NCBI GenBank assembly: GCA_028285415.1
Contig: JANQPF010000009.1
Location: 372,001-436,000, forward strand
Length of the DNA stretch: 64,000 nucleotides
Direction: 5' to 3'
Source: Pseudomonadales bacterium
Lineage (GTDB): Bacteria > Pseudomonadota > Gammaproteobacteria > Pseudomonadales > Azotimanducaceae
This document shows, piece by piece, positions 51,409 through 61,007 of this stretch; positions within the stretch are counted from its first letter, which is position 1; each line of letters starts with the position of its first letter. The notes below the pieces were generated by a model. That model had not been told where the DNA came from and made no database searches. It saw only the letters and a list, made by a program, of their open reading frames with translations. Position numbers and translations under genes: made by a program.

Positions 51409-52827
51409 CTACCGGTACGGATTAGCGGCCAGCGTCTGCATCAGGCGCTCCCAGTAGCCGAGCGATGCGTAAAACGTCTCCACACCAACCTTCTCGTTGA
51501 GTCCGTGGGCGAACGCCTGCTGGGGAATCATGAACGTGCCGGACGAGCCGTACACGGGGATACCGACTGCGCGAAACTCTTTGCCATCCGTGCCGTAACT
51601 CGCCATGAACGGTATGAGCTTCACGTCCGGATACTCCCGAATCGAAGCGCCAATCGCTGTCACCACATCTTCCCGCATGGGTGATGCCGGGGCCATGCCG
51701 CCAACTCCCAACGGGGTGAGGACCACTTCATCATCACCGATCACCACGGTCAGGGTTTCATAAACTGCTTCGGGATGGACGCCAGGCATGATCCGACAGT
51801 TGACGACGGCGCTGGCAGACTGCGGCAATGCGTTTTCCGCATGGCCACCTTCCAGCATCGTCGCGACGCAGGTGGTTCGTATCACCGTACCCAGGAGCGG
51901 ATGGCCGCTAAGCGCATCAGCCGCCTCCGCGTTTTGAGGATCTGCGACCAAGGTTTTGATCACACCCGCGGTGTACGGGTCTGAGATGGCAGCGGCGGCT
52001 TCCAGCATACCGACAGAGATTTCGTTCAGCATGGTCGGAAACTTGAACGCCCGGATTTTCAAGAGGGCTTCCGCCAGCTGATAAATGGCGTTGTCGTCCC
52101 GCGGCGCGGAGCTGTGGCCGCCAGGATTGCGCACGGTGAACCGCCAGGATTGATACGTTTTTTCCGCACCCTGAATGTAATAGCCAAGAGGGGAGCCATC
52201 CTCGGCCAGCACGCCGGAAAGCGCATCAGCGTTTATGGCGTACTCGATGTTGATCGTGTCGCGCAGCTCATTCGCAAAATGCCGCGCCGACAGCATGCCG
52301 GTTTCTTCGTCTCCAGTGAGCATGAGCACCATATCCCGCTCGGGAACGTACCCTTCCTGCTTGAGCTTGATGAACGTGGACGCAAGCGCAACAACGCCCG
52401 CCTTGTTGTCCGCGGTACCGCGGCCGATGAAGTAGCCGTCACGCTCGGTCAGGGTGAACGGGTCGAGCTCCCAGTCTTTGCGCAACGCGGTGACGACATC
52501 CATGTGTGCGAGATAACCAATACCGGGCACGCTGTTGTTGCGGCCCGGATAGCGCACCATCAACGAGACGATGTTGTCGTCAATTGGCACTTCGGTGACA
52601 TGCTCATCGGCAAAGCCGGCCGCGCGGAAACGGTCTGCCAGATACCTCGCCATGACCGGGGTTTCCTGCTTGATCACCGACGTATCCATCGCAATGACGT
52701 CAGCGAACATCTGACGCGCCATGGCTTCGTGATCCGACAAAGACGAATGGTCCTGGGCGTTGGCAACGTGTGCGGTCACTAACAAACCCGCCAGCCACAC
52801 CCATCTTGTTTTAGTGCAAATCTTCAT
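51409..52827 (-). CDS. Exported M20-family metallopeptidase
   Basis: A 472-residue zinc peptidase with a signal peptide at 1-21 (WVWLAGLLVTAHVANA). Metal ligands: the H-x-D in LAHMDVV, the bridging Asp in GTADNKAGVVA, and Glu pair in GDEETG. SYGTDGKEFRAVG and HGLNEKVGVE complete the site. It cleaves N-terminal or dipeptide residues in the periplasm. The ATG at 52827 begins at the signal; earlier codons are inside the upstream leader and lack a domain. The alpha/beta hydrolase is 54 bases upstream on the same strand. Confidence 0.9.
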   Translation of the reverse strand: MKICTKTRWVWLAGLLVTAHVANAQDHSSLSDHEAMARQMFADVIAMDTSVIKQETPVMARYLADRFRAAGFADEHVTEVPIDDNIVSLMVRYPGRNNSVPGIGYLAHMDVVTALRKDWELDPFTLTERDGYFIGRGTADNKAGVVALASTFIKLKQEGYVPERDMVLMLTGDEETGMLSARHFANELRDTINIEYAINADALSGVLAEDGSPLGYYIQGAEKTYQSWRFTVRNPGGHSSAPRDDNAIYQLAEALLKIRAFKFPTMLNEISVGMLEAAAAISDPYTAGVIKTLVADPQNAEAADALSGHPLLGTVIRTTCVATMLEGGHAENALPQSASAVVNCRIMPGVHPEAVYETLTVVIGDDEVVLTPLGVGGMAPASPMREDVVTAIGASIREYPDVKLIPFMASYGTDGKEFRAVGIPVYGSSGTFMIPQQAFAHGLNEKVGVETFYASLGYWERLMQTLAANPYR

Positions 52828-52880
52828 ATCCCCTGTTACCCGTTCAATCGTAAGTGATGCGCCGCGACGGTTGTTCCCGA

Positions 52881-53846
52881 TCAAGCCCGACAGTACCGAT
52901 CATAAAAATCCGCGTACTGATCGTAAGTGAACGCCACGGCATCGGCGCTGACCCCCGTTTCAGCCAAGATATCGAAGCCGTGAAAACACCCTTCGTATTC
53001 TTTGAACGCAACCTCGACCCCAGCCTCTCGGAGGGCGTTGGCGTAGGCCACATTTTCTCGATAAAACGGCTCCATAGTGCCGACAAAGCTGATGGTTGGT
53101 GGAAAGCCCGAATAGTCCGCGTTGCGAGCGGGCGCTGCATACGCGGGTATGGCTTCGCCGCGTTCGTGGAGGCCGGCCAGGTAGGCGCCCCAGCCGATCC
53201 GATTGAGCTCCGTGTCCCAGACCGGCGATTTCATCGCACGCTCCGGATCGTTCGGCTGCTGATCGTCGATCATCGGATAGATTGGCATCTGAAACGCCAC
53301 GTCCACATCTCCAGTGTCCCGTGCCTTGAGCGTCACCGCCGCGGTGAGCCCGCCGCCGGCGCTGTGCCCCGCAACAATGAAACGATCGCTTCGAACGCCA
53401 AGCGCTTCGGCATTTGCCTTTGCCCATAGCAGCGTGTCGTAGCAGTCGTTGAAGCCCGCCGGGAACGGTTCCGTGTGTGCTTTGCGATAGTCGGGTGCAA
53501 TCACGACACAGGGTCGTTTGGCGATGAAGCGCTGAATGATGTCGTGGGAGATTTCAGGATTGCCGAGTATGTACCCGCCCCCGTGGATATAGAGGAGCGC
53601 GGGCAGCGTTTCCGCGGCGCCCGGGGGCTGATAGATGCGCGTGCGAATCTGCCAGCGCCCGTCGCTGCTCGGGATCATACGTTGCTCACAATCGAACCCG
53701 TCGATGTCATTCCCCTCGAGCCCGACCTTGGTGACCCAGTTAGAGAAGCGGCGAAACCATACCTTCTTCATCAAAGAGGCCATGACGCTCAGTGATCCGA
53801 ATCTCGACTGCAGATCCGGGTGGAGCATCTCTTTTGTTACCTGCAC
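52881..53846 (-). CDS. Alpha/beta hydrolase (HSL-type esterase/lipase)
   Basis: A 321-residue esterase of the hormone-sensitive lipase family. The HGGG oxyanion motif is at residues 88-91 (LYIHGGGYILG), the nucleophile Ser lies in VAGHSAGGGLTA, and the base His in CFHGFDILA. No signal peptide is visible, so it is cytoplasmic. It probably hydrolyses short-chain acyl esters. It is divergent from a DUF6356 gene. Confidence 0.9.
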   Translation of the reverse strand: MQVTKEMLHPDLQSRFGSLSVMASLMKKVWFRRFSNWVTKVGLEGNDIDGFDCEQRMIPSSDGRWQIRTRIYQPPGAAETLPALLYIHGGGYILGNPEISHDIIQRFIAKRPCVVIAPDYRKAHTEPFPAGFNDCYDTLLWAKANAEALGVRSDRFIVAGHSAGGGLTAAVTLKARDTGDVDVAFQMPIYPMIDDQQPNDPERAMKSPVWDTELNRIGWGAYLAGLHERGEAIPAYAAPARNADYSGFPPTISFVGTMEPFYRENVAYANALREAGVEVAFKEYEGCFHGFDILAETGVSADAVAFTYDQYADFYDRYCRA

Positions 53847-54055
53847 GCCGTTCGACTCCTGTCATGCTTGAAGAAGGTCGACGCCAGTGTAATCCAGAAC
53901 AATCCAACCGGCCGAATCCGAATCAGATTTTTATACCAACAACTGAAACATTTTTGTGATTATTTACCGCAAAATACGAAATCTTCGCCAAATATCGTGA
54001 AGAACTTACTGCGAAAACGACCATACTTAATCTACAGGTTGGTCGAGACCGCAAC
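53847..54055. other. AT-rich divergent intergenic region
   Basis: A 209-base AT-rich gap between the HSL-type hydrolase (minus strand) and DUF6356 (plus strand). It probably holds both promoters; I see no clear operator, terminator or small gene. Confidence 0.45.
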
Positions 54056-54358
54056 ATGTTTTCAGCATTCTCCAAGCACCCGGCTTCTGTCGGGGAAACT
54101 TACGCTCAACACTTCGTTTCAGCGACTCGATTTGCGCTGACCATGATCGTCGGCTGTGTCGTCTGCTTGATCCACGCCGTTCTACCGTTCCTCTTCGAGA
54201 AGACGGGCAGTCGCATCATCGAACACCTTCATCAAACGATGATCACCCACCGGGATAAACGTGAGGGTGCACGAACACAAGGGAGTTTCTTGGTAAGCGC
54301 TGAAAAGGCTGCTGCCTCGACAAGCGACATCGCACCTCAACTACATCGTCAGTCGTAG
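54056..54358 (+). CDS. DUF6356 family protein
   Basis: A 100-residue protein. SVGETYAQHFVSATRFALTMIVGCVVCLIHAVLPFLFEKTGS fits the DUF6356 pattern (V-G-E-x-Y-x-x-H, then a membrane helix, H-A-x-x-P-F-x-F-x-x-T-G-S). Such proteins occur near lipid or fatty-acid genes, function unknown. The last bases overlap the convergent amidohydrolase gene by ten bases. Confidence 0.78.
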   Translation: MFSAFSKHPASVGETYAQHFVSATRFALTMIVGCVVCLIHAVLPFLFEKTGSRIIEHLHQTMITHRDKREGARTQGSFLVSAEKAAASTSDIAPQLHRQS

Positions 54359-56064
54359 AACCGCACCATCGACGGCGTCTGGGTGTCTTCGCCGGATCGA
54401 ATGACTTTCCCGGGCAACGCGTTAGTGTGCTCACCGTCGCGAATTGTCTGCACACCGTTCACGAACACGTGATCAATGCCAAAGGCGTCCGCATACACCC
54501 GCGGCTCGTTACAGGGCAGGTCCGATTTCATGTATACCGGACCCGACCCCACCTCACCGGGATCGAGCACCACCAGATCCGCCAGCCAGCCTTTTTTCAG
54601 CACGCCACGTTCTTTGAGCCCGAACGCGTCCGCCGCAACCTGGGTCATCTGGTGGATCGCATCTTCCAGGGAAATGACGCCGTATTTACGGACACCGTTA
54701 CCCAGGACCTGGGTGGAAAACGCAAACGTATCGATCATGTCGAGGTGCGCACCCGCATCCGATGCACCAATCAGCGTGCGGTCGTCCGCCCAGAGTTTGC
54801 CACGGGCCTCCCATAGCGCTTCGTCGCCGCCAATCGGGGGCGGCATGAAAGACGTGCGCAGCCCTTCGCTCAACGCGAGATCAATCATGGCGTCAAAGGG
54901 GGATTTACCCTGCTCCGCCGCAATCTCCCCGACGGTTTTGCCTTCCAGATCTTTGTTAGCCTCATCAAACACGGCATGGACCGTGAGGTTTTCCCAATCC
55001 GCAAGGTTGCGCATGGGTCCACTCGAGCGCGCGCTGACGTCGAGGGCCGCGCGCTTCTCGGGGTCACGGAGGATCGCCATGCGTTCCTCGACCGACACCT
55101 GGAAGAGATCGGCCCAACCTGTCATGGCGTCAAACACAAAGCCGCCGTAAAGATTAATTCTGAGCGTAATCGGCTGCGGCACCGTCAATGCCAGCACCTC
55201 ACCGCCTTTGGCCCTCGCGACATCCGTTGCCGACAGCTGGCTTTCCATCACCCGCTCGTCACCCGCCGCCAGCACGTTCCAGTTGAGCGGCCGCTGCGCC
55301 GCAATGGACAGATCCGCCATCAGCTCTTTGATTTCCTGAGGAAAGGAACCCACGCCCGGCAGAAACTCCAGTGACGTGCCTTCGTGGTCGCGGCAGACGC
55401 CGGCTAGCTCGACCAGCTCTTCGCGGCTGGCATGACGTGACGGCACCGGCTGGCCGTCGGCGTCATTGTGAGTCACGCTGATGGTGGAGGAAAATCCGAC
55501 GGCGCCCTCCTCGAGCGATTTCCCGAGCAGCGCTTTCATCTCATCGAGCTCTTCGGGCGTGGCTTCCGAACCCACGGCCCGCTCTCCCATCACCACGCGG
55601 CGAATGGCGCTGTGTCCCGCCATGAATCCAGCGTTGACCCCGAGGTTGCCATCCAGCTTGCCGAGATATTCCCCGAAACTCTCCCAATCCCAGGGCACCC
55701 CTTCCGTGAGGCTCGACACCGGCATCCCCTCGACGCGCGCCAACATGTTGAGGAGATAAGGTGCCGCCGCTTCGGACAACGGCGCTATGGAGAAGCCGCA
55801 GAATCCACCAAACACGGTAGTGACGCCGTGGTAGCAGGATGGGCTGAGCGTGCCGTCCCAGAAGACTTGAGCATCATAGTGCGTGTGCACGTCGATGAAT
55901 CCCGGGCAGACTACGCGGCCTTCCGCATCGAGGGTCTGCCGGGCGTCTTCATCGACCTCACCCAGCGCGGCGATACGCCCGTCCTTGATGCCAACGGATC
56001 CGTTGTACGCGGGTGCACCGGTACCGTCCACAATCCGCGCGTTTTTGATCACCACATCCAGCAT
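54349..56064 (-). CDS. N-acyl-D-amino-acid deacylase-like amidohydrolase
   Basis: A 571-residue amidohydrolase of the D-aminoacylase/dihydroorotase-like superfamily. The metal-binding H-x-H is in FIDVHTHYDAQVFWD (about residues 57-71), with the segment GHSAIRRVVMG and the C-terminal GASDAGAHLDMIDTFAFS supplying further ligands. The N- and C-terminal beta domains (IKNARIVDGTG, KKGWLADLVVLDP) are present. It cleaves an amide or ester of an amino acid derivative; the substrate is unknown. The MFS gene is divergent, 189 bases away. Confidence 0.9.
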   Translation of the reverse strand: MLDVVIKNARIVDGTGAPAYNGSVGIKDGRIAALGEVDEDARQTLDAEGRVVCPGFIDVHTHYDAQVFWDGTLSPSCYHGVTTVFGGFCGFSIAPLSEAAAPYLLNMLARVEGMPVSSLTEGVPWDWESFGEYLGKLDGNLGVNAGFMAGHSAIRRVVMGERAVGSEATPEELDEMKALLGKSLEEGAVGFSSTISVTHNDADGQPVPSRHASREELVELAGVCRDHEGTSLEFLPGVGSFPQEIKELMADLSIAAQRPLNWNVLAAGDERVMESQLSATDVARAKGGEVLALTVPQPITLRINLYGGFVFDAMTGWADLFQVSVEERMAILRDPEKRAALDVSARSSGPMRNLADWENLTVHAVFDEANKDLEGKTVGEIAAEQGKSPFDAMIDLALSEGLRTSFMPPPIGGDEALWEARGKLWADDRTLIGASDAGAHLDMIDTFAFSTQVLGNGVRKYGVISLEDAIHQMTQVAADAFGLKERGVLKKGWLADLVVLDPGEVGSGPVYMKSDLPCNEPRVYADAFGIDHVFVNGVQTIRDGEHTNALPGKVIRSGEDTQTPSMVRFYD

Positions 56065-56253
56065 GTCGCATCCCCCTCTGTGCTATGCGTCGATATCGAC
56101 AAAACGACCCGTCTCAATGTTCGTACTATGCGCCCTGTTTGTAGCCAACGACAAGCCGTACCTTACATACCTCGTTCACCCACCGCGTTCGACTTGCGTT
56201 GAGGCACTCAGCACCTGACACTGCAGGTCGAAGGAATGGGGAGGAGGTATGCC

Positions 56254-57585
56254 GTGCGGCAGGTGCGCGAACGGCTGACGGAGAAGCCGTGGTACAAGTG
56301 GTACGCCGTGGGTGTGCTGACCGCCGTTTACGCGTCGAGCCAGGTTGATCGGCAGATCATGGCCATCCTGCTCGAGCCCATCAAGATTGAGCTCGAGGCA
56401 AGCGATACGCAGATGGGATTCCTGGTCGGGCTCACCTTTGCCATCTTCTACGCAACCCTCGGCATGCCCATCGCCATGCTGGCCGACCGCGTCAATCGCA
56501 GGAACATCATCACCGCAGCCATCTCCATCTGGAGCGCCATGACGGTCGTCTGCGGCTACGCCGCAAATTTTGTACAGCTTTCCCTTGCGCGCATTGGCGT
56601 TGGCATCGGGGAAGCCGGTTCCACGCCGCCTTCGCACTCCATCATTGCGGATCTCTTTTCGCCCGAACAGCGCGGCACCGCCATGGGCGTGTTCGCGCTC
56701 GGGGTCAACATTGGCCTTCTGATTGCGTATCTCGCCGGTGGCTGGCTCAGTGAAAACTGGGGCTGGCGTATGACCTTCGTTGCCGTTGGCTTACCGGGTT
56801 TGATCATTGCGGCGATACTGTACTTCACGGTGACCGAACCCGTGCGCGGCGGGGCCGATCGCGCGCAAACCCCGTCCAAACCCAAAGAACCCGCCAACGC
56901 GCCGAGCTTCAAAGCCGTTGCCGGTCATATGTGGCGCGTGCGCTCGATTCGCCATCTCTGCATCGGCGCGACGCTCGCGGGCTTCATCGGCTACGGCTTT
57001 GTGCTCTGGATGCCGTCGTTTCTCGTGCGCTCGCACGGTCTGTCACCGACCGAAGTGGGCCTGACGCTTGCCCTCATGAACGGCGTCATCGGCGCCCTCG
57101 GCACCTTTACGGCAGGCAAGCTCACGGACGTTCTGGCGCGGCGCGACGTCCGCTGGCGCGCCTGGGTGGTGACGTTAGGTAAAGGTGGGTACGTACCTTT
57201 TCTTGCCGCGGTATTTCTCGTCGACGATCTGACCACCACGCTGGTGCTCTACACCATACCGGCCTTTTTCGGGGGTTTTTACCTGGCGCCCACTTTTGCG
57301 CTGATCCAGGGCCTCGTATCGCTGCGGATGCGCGCGCTTGCCTCGAGCATTGTGCTCTTCGTGTTGAACATCATCGGGATGGGTTTCGGACCGCAGCTCG
57401 TCGGCATCATGAGCGACTGGTTTGCGCCGGAATTCGGGAAAGAATCTCTGCGCATGGCGCTGCTCGTGCTCAGCTTTGTGAACCTCTGGTGCGCTTATCA
57501 CTACTTCACCGCGGCCCGCACGCTAGGCGCCGACCTCAACGCTCAGGAGACGGAAGCATCGAAACAGGCCGGTGCAGCCGCATGA
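56254..57585 (+). CDS. MFS transporter (spinster-like)
   Basis: A 443-residue, twelve-helix carrier. ADRVNRRNIITAAISIWSAMTVVCG carries the first-loop motif D-R-x-x-R-R, and IGEAGSTPPSHSIIADLFSPEQRGTAMGVFALG is the hallmark of the spinster-like MFS branch (exporters of lipid-like or catabolic substrates). I choose GTG at 56254, with a GGAGGAGG six bases upstream, rather than the ATG six codons earlier. Substrate unknown; it lies next to an amidohydrolase and LysR. Confidence 0.9.
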   Translation: MRQVRERLTEKPWYKWYAVGVLTAVYASSQVDRQIMAILLEPIKIELEASDTQMGFLVGLTFAIFYATLGMPIAMLADRVNRRNIITAAISIWSAMTVVCGYAANFVQLSLARIGVGIGEAGSTPPSHSIIADLFSPEQRGTAMGVFALGVNIGLLIAYLAGGWLSENWGWRMTFVAVGLPGLIIAAILYFTVTEPVRGGADRAQTPSKPKEPANAPSFKAVAGHMWRVRSIRHLCIGATLAGFIGYGFVLWMPSFLVRSHGLSPTEVGLTLALMNGVIGALGTFTAGKLTDVLARRDVRWRAWVVTLGKGGYVPFLAAVFLVDDLTTTLVLYTIPAFFGGFYLAPTFALIQGLVSLRMRALASSIVLFVLNIIGMGFGPQLVGIMSDWFAPEFGKESLRMALLVLSFVNLWCAYHYFTAARTLGADLNAQETEASKQAGAAA

Positions 57586-57610
57586 TCAAACCGGCGTATG
57601 CGCCAGTTGA
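57586..57610. terminator. Imperfect hairpin between convergent MFS and LysR genes
   Basis: TCAAACCGGCG and CGCCAGTTGA pair with one mismatch and one bulged A around a four-base loop, overlapping the MFS gene end. No T-tract. Low confidence that it terminates transcription. Confidence 0.35.
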
Positions 57611-57624
57611 TGCGGGAGAGTGAT

Positions 57625-58587
57625 TCAGCCAAGCCCCTGCTCAGTCATGACTTCCCGTATGGCTGCGATGACGCCTTTGGCCAACGGCGTTTGTGCCGCG
57701 TCACTGCGCTCCACCAGCTCCATGTTGACCGTGGTGTCCAGATCCTCCGGTACAATCGTCCGCAACAGGCCGGATTGCAACGCATCGTGTAACGACGACC
57801 GGGTGGCGCAAATCACATAGTCACTCACCATTGCGAGTTCCGACATCACCCACGGGTTTTGCAAGGCAATCGCCGGGAAATTCCTATCCAGCAACTCGAA
57901 TTCCTGTGCTGATTCGAGCTTGGGCCAGATCTGCCGTTTGAAAAACTGCCCGTCATACGTGACCGTTGGGTACCGGATGAGATCCAGATGCGTCACGTTG
58001 CGCAACCGGGCCAGCGGATGCTCCGGCCGGCACGCGACGACCAGCTCGTCCGTATAAAGGTGCTGGTGCAGCGTGTCTTTGTCGCGAAACTGCGGATCGT
58101 TCGCCGCGACGAAGAAATCAATTTCCCAGGCGCGAAGTCTGTCGATGAGTTCCGCGGGCGGTGCGACAACCACTCGGATCTGCGCTTCCGGAAATCGTTG
58201 ACAGATCTTCAACATGATCGGGTTGAGTAAGTGGTTCGCCGCAAAGATCCCGACACCGAAGCGGAGATGCCCTTCTCGCGCATCTCTCATGTCTTCAACC
58301 TGCGCCTGGAGCTCCTTCATGGTCCGAATGACGCGCTCTGCCTGCTCAGCTATGAGCAGCGCAACCGGCGTGGCATTGACGCTGCGCCGATTGCGCACAA
58401 AGAGCTGCATACCAATGGTTCGCTCCGTCTTGGCAATCGACTGACTGAGCGCCGACTGGGAAATGCCCGCAAGGTCCGCCGCGCGCACAAAGCTCAGGGT
58501 CTGTGTCAGAAGAGCAATGTAGCGAAGCTCTTTGATGCTGAGCCCGGACAGGTCGGGCTCGTCCCGACTCGGAGCATTCAGTTGCAT
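57625..58587 (-). CDS. LysR-family transcriptional regulator
   Basis: A 320-residue regulator. The winged helix is at residues about 18-75 (LRYIALLTQTLSFVRAADL, AGISQSALSQSIAKTERTIG). The C-terminal periplasmic-binding-like domain has GHLRFGVGIFAANHLLN. I choose the ATG at 58587, with GGAG five bases upstream, over a GTG two codons before it. It is divergent from the TonB receptor gene; the AT-rich gap between them probably carries its binding sites. It likely controls the TonB-DUF3604 set. Confidence 0.9.
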   Translation of the reverse strand: MQLNAPSRDEPDLSGLSIKELRYIALLTQTLSFVRAADLAGISQSALSQSIAKTERTIGMQLFVRNRRSVNATPVALLIAEQAERVIRTMKELQAQVEDMRDAREGHLRFGVGIFAANHLLNPIMLKICQRFPEAQIRVVVAPPAELIDRLRAWEIDFFVAANDPQFRDKDTLHQHLYTDELVVACRPEHPLARLRNVTHLDLIRYPTVTYDGQFFKRQIWPKLESAQEFELLDRNFPAIALQNPWVMSELAMVSDYVICATRSSLHDALQSGLLRTIVPEDLDTTVNMELVERSDAAQTPLAKGVIAAIREVMTEQGLG

Positions 58588-58593
58588 GCGCAC

Positions 58594-58727
58594 TCCAGCT
58601 GTTAAATTAGCGACTCTAATATATAACTTCCAATAAATTAATAATATTTATAACTTATTGATATTTAAGGATATTTATTGAGATTTCCCGTGAGTGAGCC
58701 TAGTATCTGGCGCGAATTAGGGAGGGG
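58594..58727. promoter_or_regulatory. AT-rich divergent promoter region, LysR / TonB receptor
   Basis: This 134-base gap is much more AT-rich than the rest of the window. CAATAAAT at 58631-58638 and ATTTATTG at 58674-58681 form an inverted repeat of 8 bases. A LysR regulator typically binds such sites between itself and the target gene. I could not place -35 and -10 elements with certainty. Confidence 0.55.
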
Positions 58728-61007
58728 ATGCTCATGATAAGAAGACTCGCTGTTTGCGTGCTCGCCGGATTTTTGGTCGGCGATCTACCATTGGCTCACG
58801 CTGAAGAGGAGATGGTTCGCGACCAATCCGAATTCATCGAAGAGGTCATTACCACCGCGCGCAAGCGCTCGGAGCCGCTGCAGGACACCCCTGTCGCATC
58901 AACCGTTCTGGGTGGGCAGGCGCTGGACCTGCAGTTTCACGGCGACCTGAAGACGCTGCCGTTTCCAGCCCCCAACGTGAACATCGCCGGCGTCAGTGCA
59001 TTTCAGAACGCCATTTCCGTCGCCATCCGCGGTATCGAGAACTCCGAAATTGATTCCACCATCGATCCGGTGGTGGGTATCTTCGTCGACGGTGTTTACA
59101 TCGCACGTCCGGTCGCGAGCAGCATGGACCTCTTTGACGTCGAGCAGATCGAAGTCTTGCGCGGCCCCCAGGGCACACTGTTTGGCCGCAATACTTCGGC
59201 CGGCGCGCTACAGATTCGTACCCGCCGGCCCAGCGGAGAATTTGGTATGCGCGGTAAGGTCACCGCCGGGGAATACGGTCGTACCGACATCCGCGCGGCG
59301 GTCGACATCCCCCTGGTGACCGATCGCGTCAATGCCAAGATTGCGTTCATGAAACAACAGATGGACGGCTACTACGACAGCGCTATCAACGGTCGAGACC
59401 TGGGTGCTGAGGACATTCTCGGCGTCCGGCCGATCATTGAATTCACGCCGAACGAACGCCTCGATATCACGCTCATCGGCGAGTATCACCGCAATAAAAG
59501 CGAGCCTCTGCCACAGCAGAATGAATCGCCGCCATCTCGGCTGCTCTGTGCGCTACATGGATTTTGCGGATTTCCCTTCGGCGACGGCAACGAATTCGAC
59601 GTCGAGTCAGTTGATGTCGGTTTCATCGACGCCACCATCTGGGGATTGACGGGCGAGGCGAACTACCAGACAGACAACGGGATCTGGACCGTCATCGCCA
59701 ATTTCCGGGATACGGAAGAGGACGTCGTTTACGATCCTGATGCCGTTCTCTACCCCATGTTCCTCGTCGACCGGAAGCAGCCCCACGAGCAATGGTCCAC
59801 GGAGATTCGCTTCGCATCCACCGGGTTCGAGAACTTCGACTTCATCACCGGGGTGTACTTCTTTCACCAGGAATACGATCTCGAACGAAATACAACGCTT
59901 GGCATCACCGCGCCGGATCCGCTCACCCGCTTGCTGAGCTTCACCGGCCAGGAACACGATGCGTACTCGGTCTTTGGGGAGTTCAACTACTTCGTCAACG
60001 AATCGCTGACGCTGACCGTCGGGGCCCGCTACAGCGATGAAGAGAAAGATTTCTATCAGGAGCCATTCGGTCCAGCGCCAACCGCCGGAGCGCGTACGAC
60101 CAACAGCGAGTCGTGGAACGACTTCGGCCCCAAATTCGGCGTGCGCTATCAGTTCAACGACGATTTCATGTCCTACTTCACGTACCAGAAAGGATTCAAA
60201 AGCGGCGGCTTCAACGGACGCTGCGGGCAGACCGCCACATGCCTCCTGTCGTTCGATCCGGAAGAGGTTGACGGGTACGAAGTTGGTTTCAAGGCGGACT
60301 GGCTCGATCGGCGTTTGCGGACCAATCTGGCGTTCTTCTATTCCGAGTATCAGGATCTGCAACGAACGGCAATTGTCCCGCTACCACCCGGCGCTGCAAA
60401 TCCACAGGAAACGGTGACCGACAACGCGGCCGAGGCAACCATTCAAGGCGTGGAGCTGGAAGTCACGGCGTTGATTGGCGATCTGCAGCTGGATGTCAGC
60501 GTCGGCACCCTCGATGCCGAGTACGACGACTTCTGCGCGGATATCGATGGCGCCGAAGCTTTCCCAAGCATGCCAATGTCCGACTGTGGCGGTTCGGTGA
60601 TACAAACGACAAATCTGGGTGATCCCGGAGGCGCAGCGTCCTACCTCGTCGATGAGGACCGCACCGGCTTTGATCTCGGCCGCGCGCCGGAGCTCAACTA
60701 CTCGATCAACGCAACGTACGACACGTCGATCGGCAACGGTGGGCGCATCATTTTCAACGCGCGCTATACCTGGGTCGACGATCTGTACACGGACGATTCT
60801 GAAGTGAGTCTGCGTGAAGACACGGAGCTTCTGGACATCAGTCTCAGTTACGAAGCGCCCGACGGAAAATACCGCGTCAGCGTATACGGCAAAAACATTA
60901 CCGACGATATCTATGTCAACTCGCGCACGCTGGTCCCACCCCTGTTTGATACACGGGCCGTCAGCGCGCCAGAACGTTGGGGAGTCGAGTTTGCCTGGGA
61001 AATCTAA
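58728..61007 (+). CDS. TonB-dependent outer-membrane receptor
   Basis: A 759-residue receptor. Residues 1-25 are a signal peptide (cleavage after AHA), followed by a TonB-box-like EEVITTARKR, a plug domain (VEQIEVLRGPQGTLFGRNTSAGAL is the family's core) and a 22-strand barrel with FMSYFTYQKGFKSGGFNGR and TVGARYSDEEKDFY. The C-terminus ends EFAWEI; the usual final aromatic residue is replaced by Ile. The receptor imports a large or hydrophobic nutrient. Its end overlaps the DUF3604 start by 17 bases, so the two are coupled. Confidence 0.93.
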   Translation: MLMIRRLAVCVLAGFLVGDLPLAHAEEEMVRDQSEFIEEVITTARKRSEPLQDTPVASTVLGGQALDLQFHGDLKTLPFPAPNVNIAGVSAFQNAISVAIRGIENSEIDSTIDPVVGIFVDGVYIARPVASSMDLFDVEQIEVLRGPQGTLFGRNTSAGALQIRTRRPSGEFGMRGKVTAGEYGRTDIRAAVDIPLVTDRVNAKIAFMKQQMDGYYDSAINGRDLGAEDILGVRPIIEFTPNERLDITLIGEYHRNKSEPLPQQNESPPSRLLCALHGFCGFPFGDGNEFDVESVDVGFIDATIWGLTGEANYQTDNGIWTVIANFRDTEEDVVYDPDAVLYPMFLVDRKQPHEQWSTEIRFASTGFENFDFITGVYFFHQEYDLERNTTLGITAPDPLTRLLSFTGQEHDAYSVFGEFNYFVNESLTLTVGARYSDEEKDFYQEPFGPAPTAGARTTNSESWNDFGPKFGVRYQFNDDFMSYFTYQKGFKSGGFNGRCGQTATCLLSFDPEEVDGYEVGFKADWLDRRLRTNLAFFYSEYQDLQRTAIVPLPPGAANPQETVTDNAAEATIQGVELEVTALIGDLQLDVSVGTLDAEYDDFCADIDGAEAFPSMPMSDCGGSVIQTTNLGDPGGAASYLVDEDRTGFDLGRAPELNYSINATYDTSIGNGGRIIFNARYTWVDDLYTDDSEVSLREDTELLDISLSYEAPDGKYRVSVYGKNITDDIYVNSRTLVPPLFDTRAVSAPERWGVEFAWEI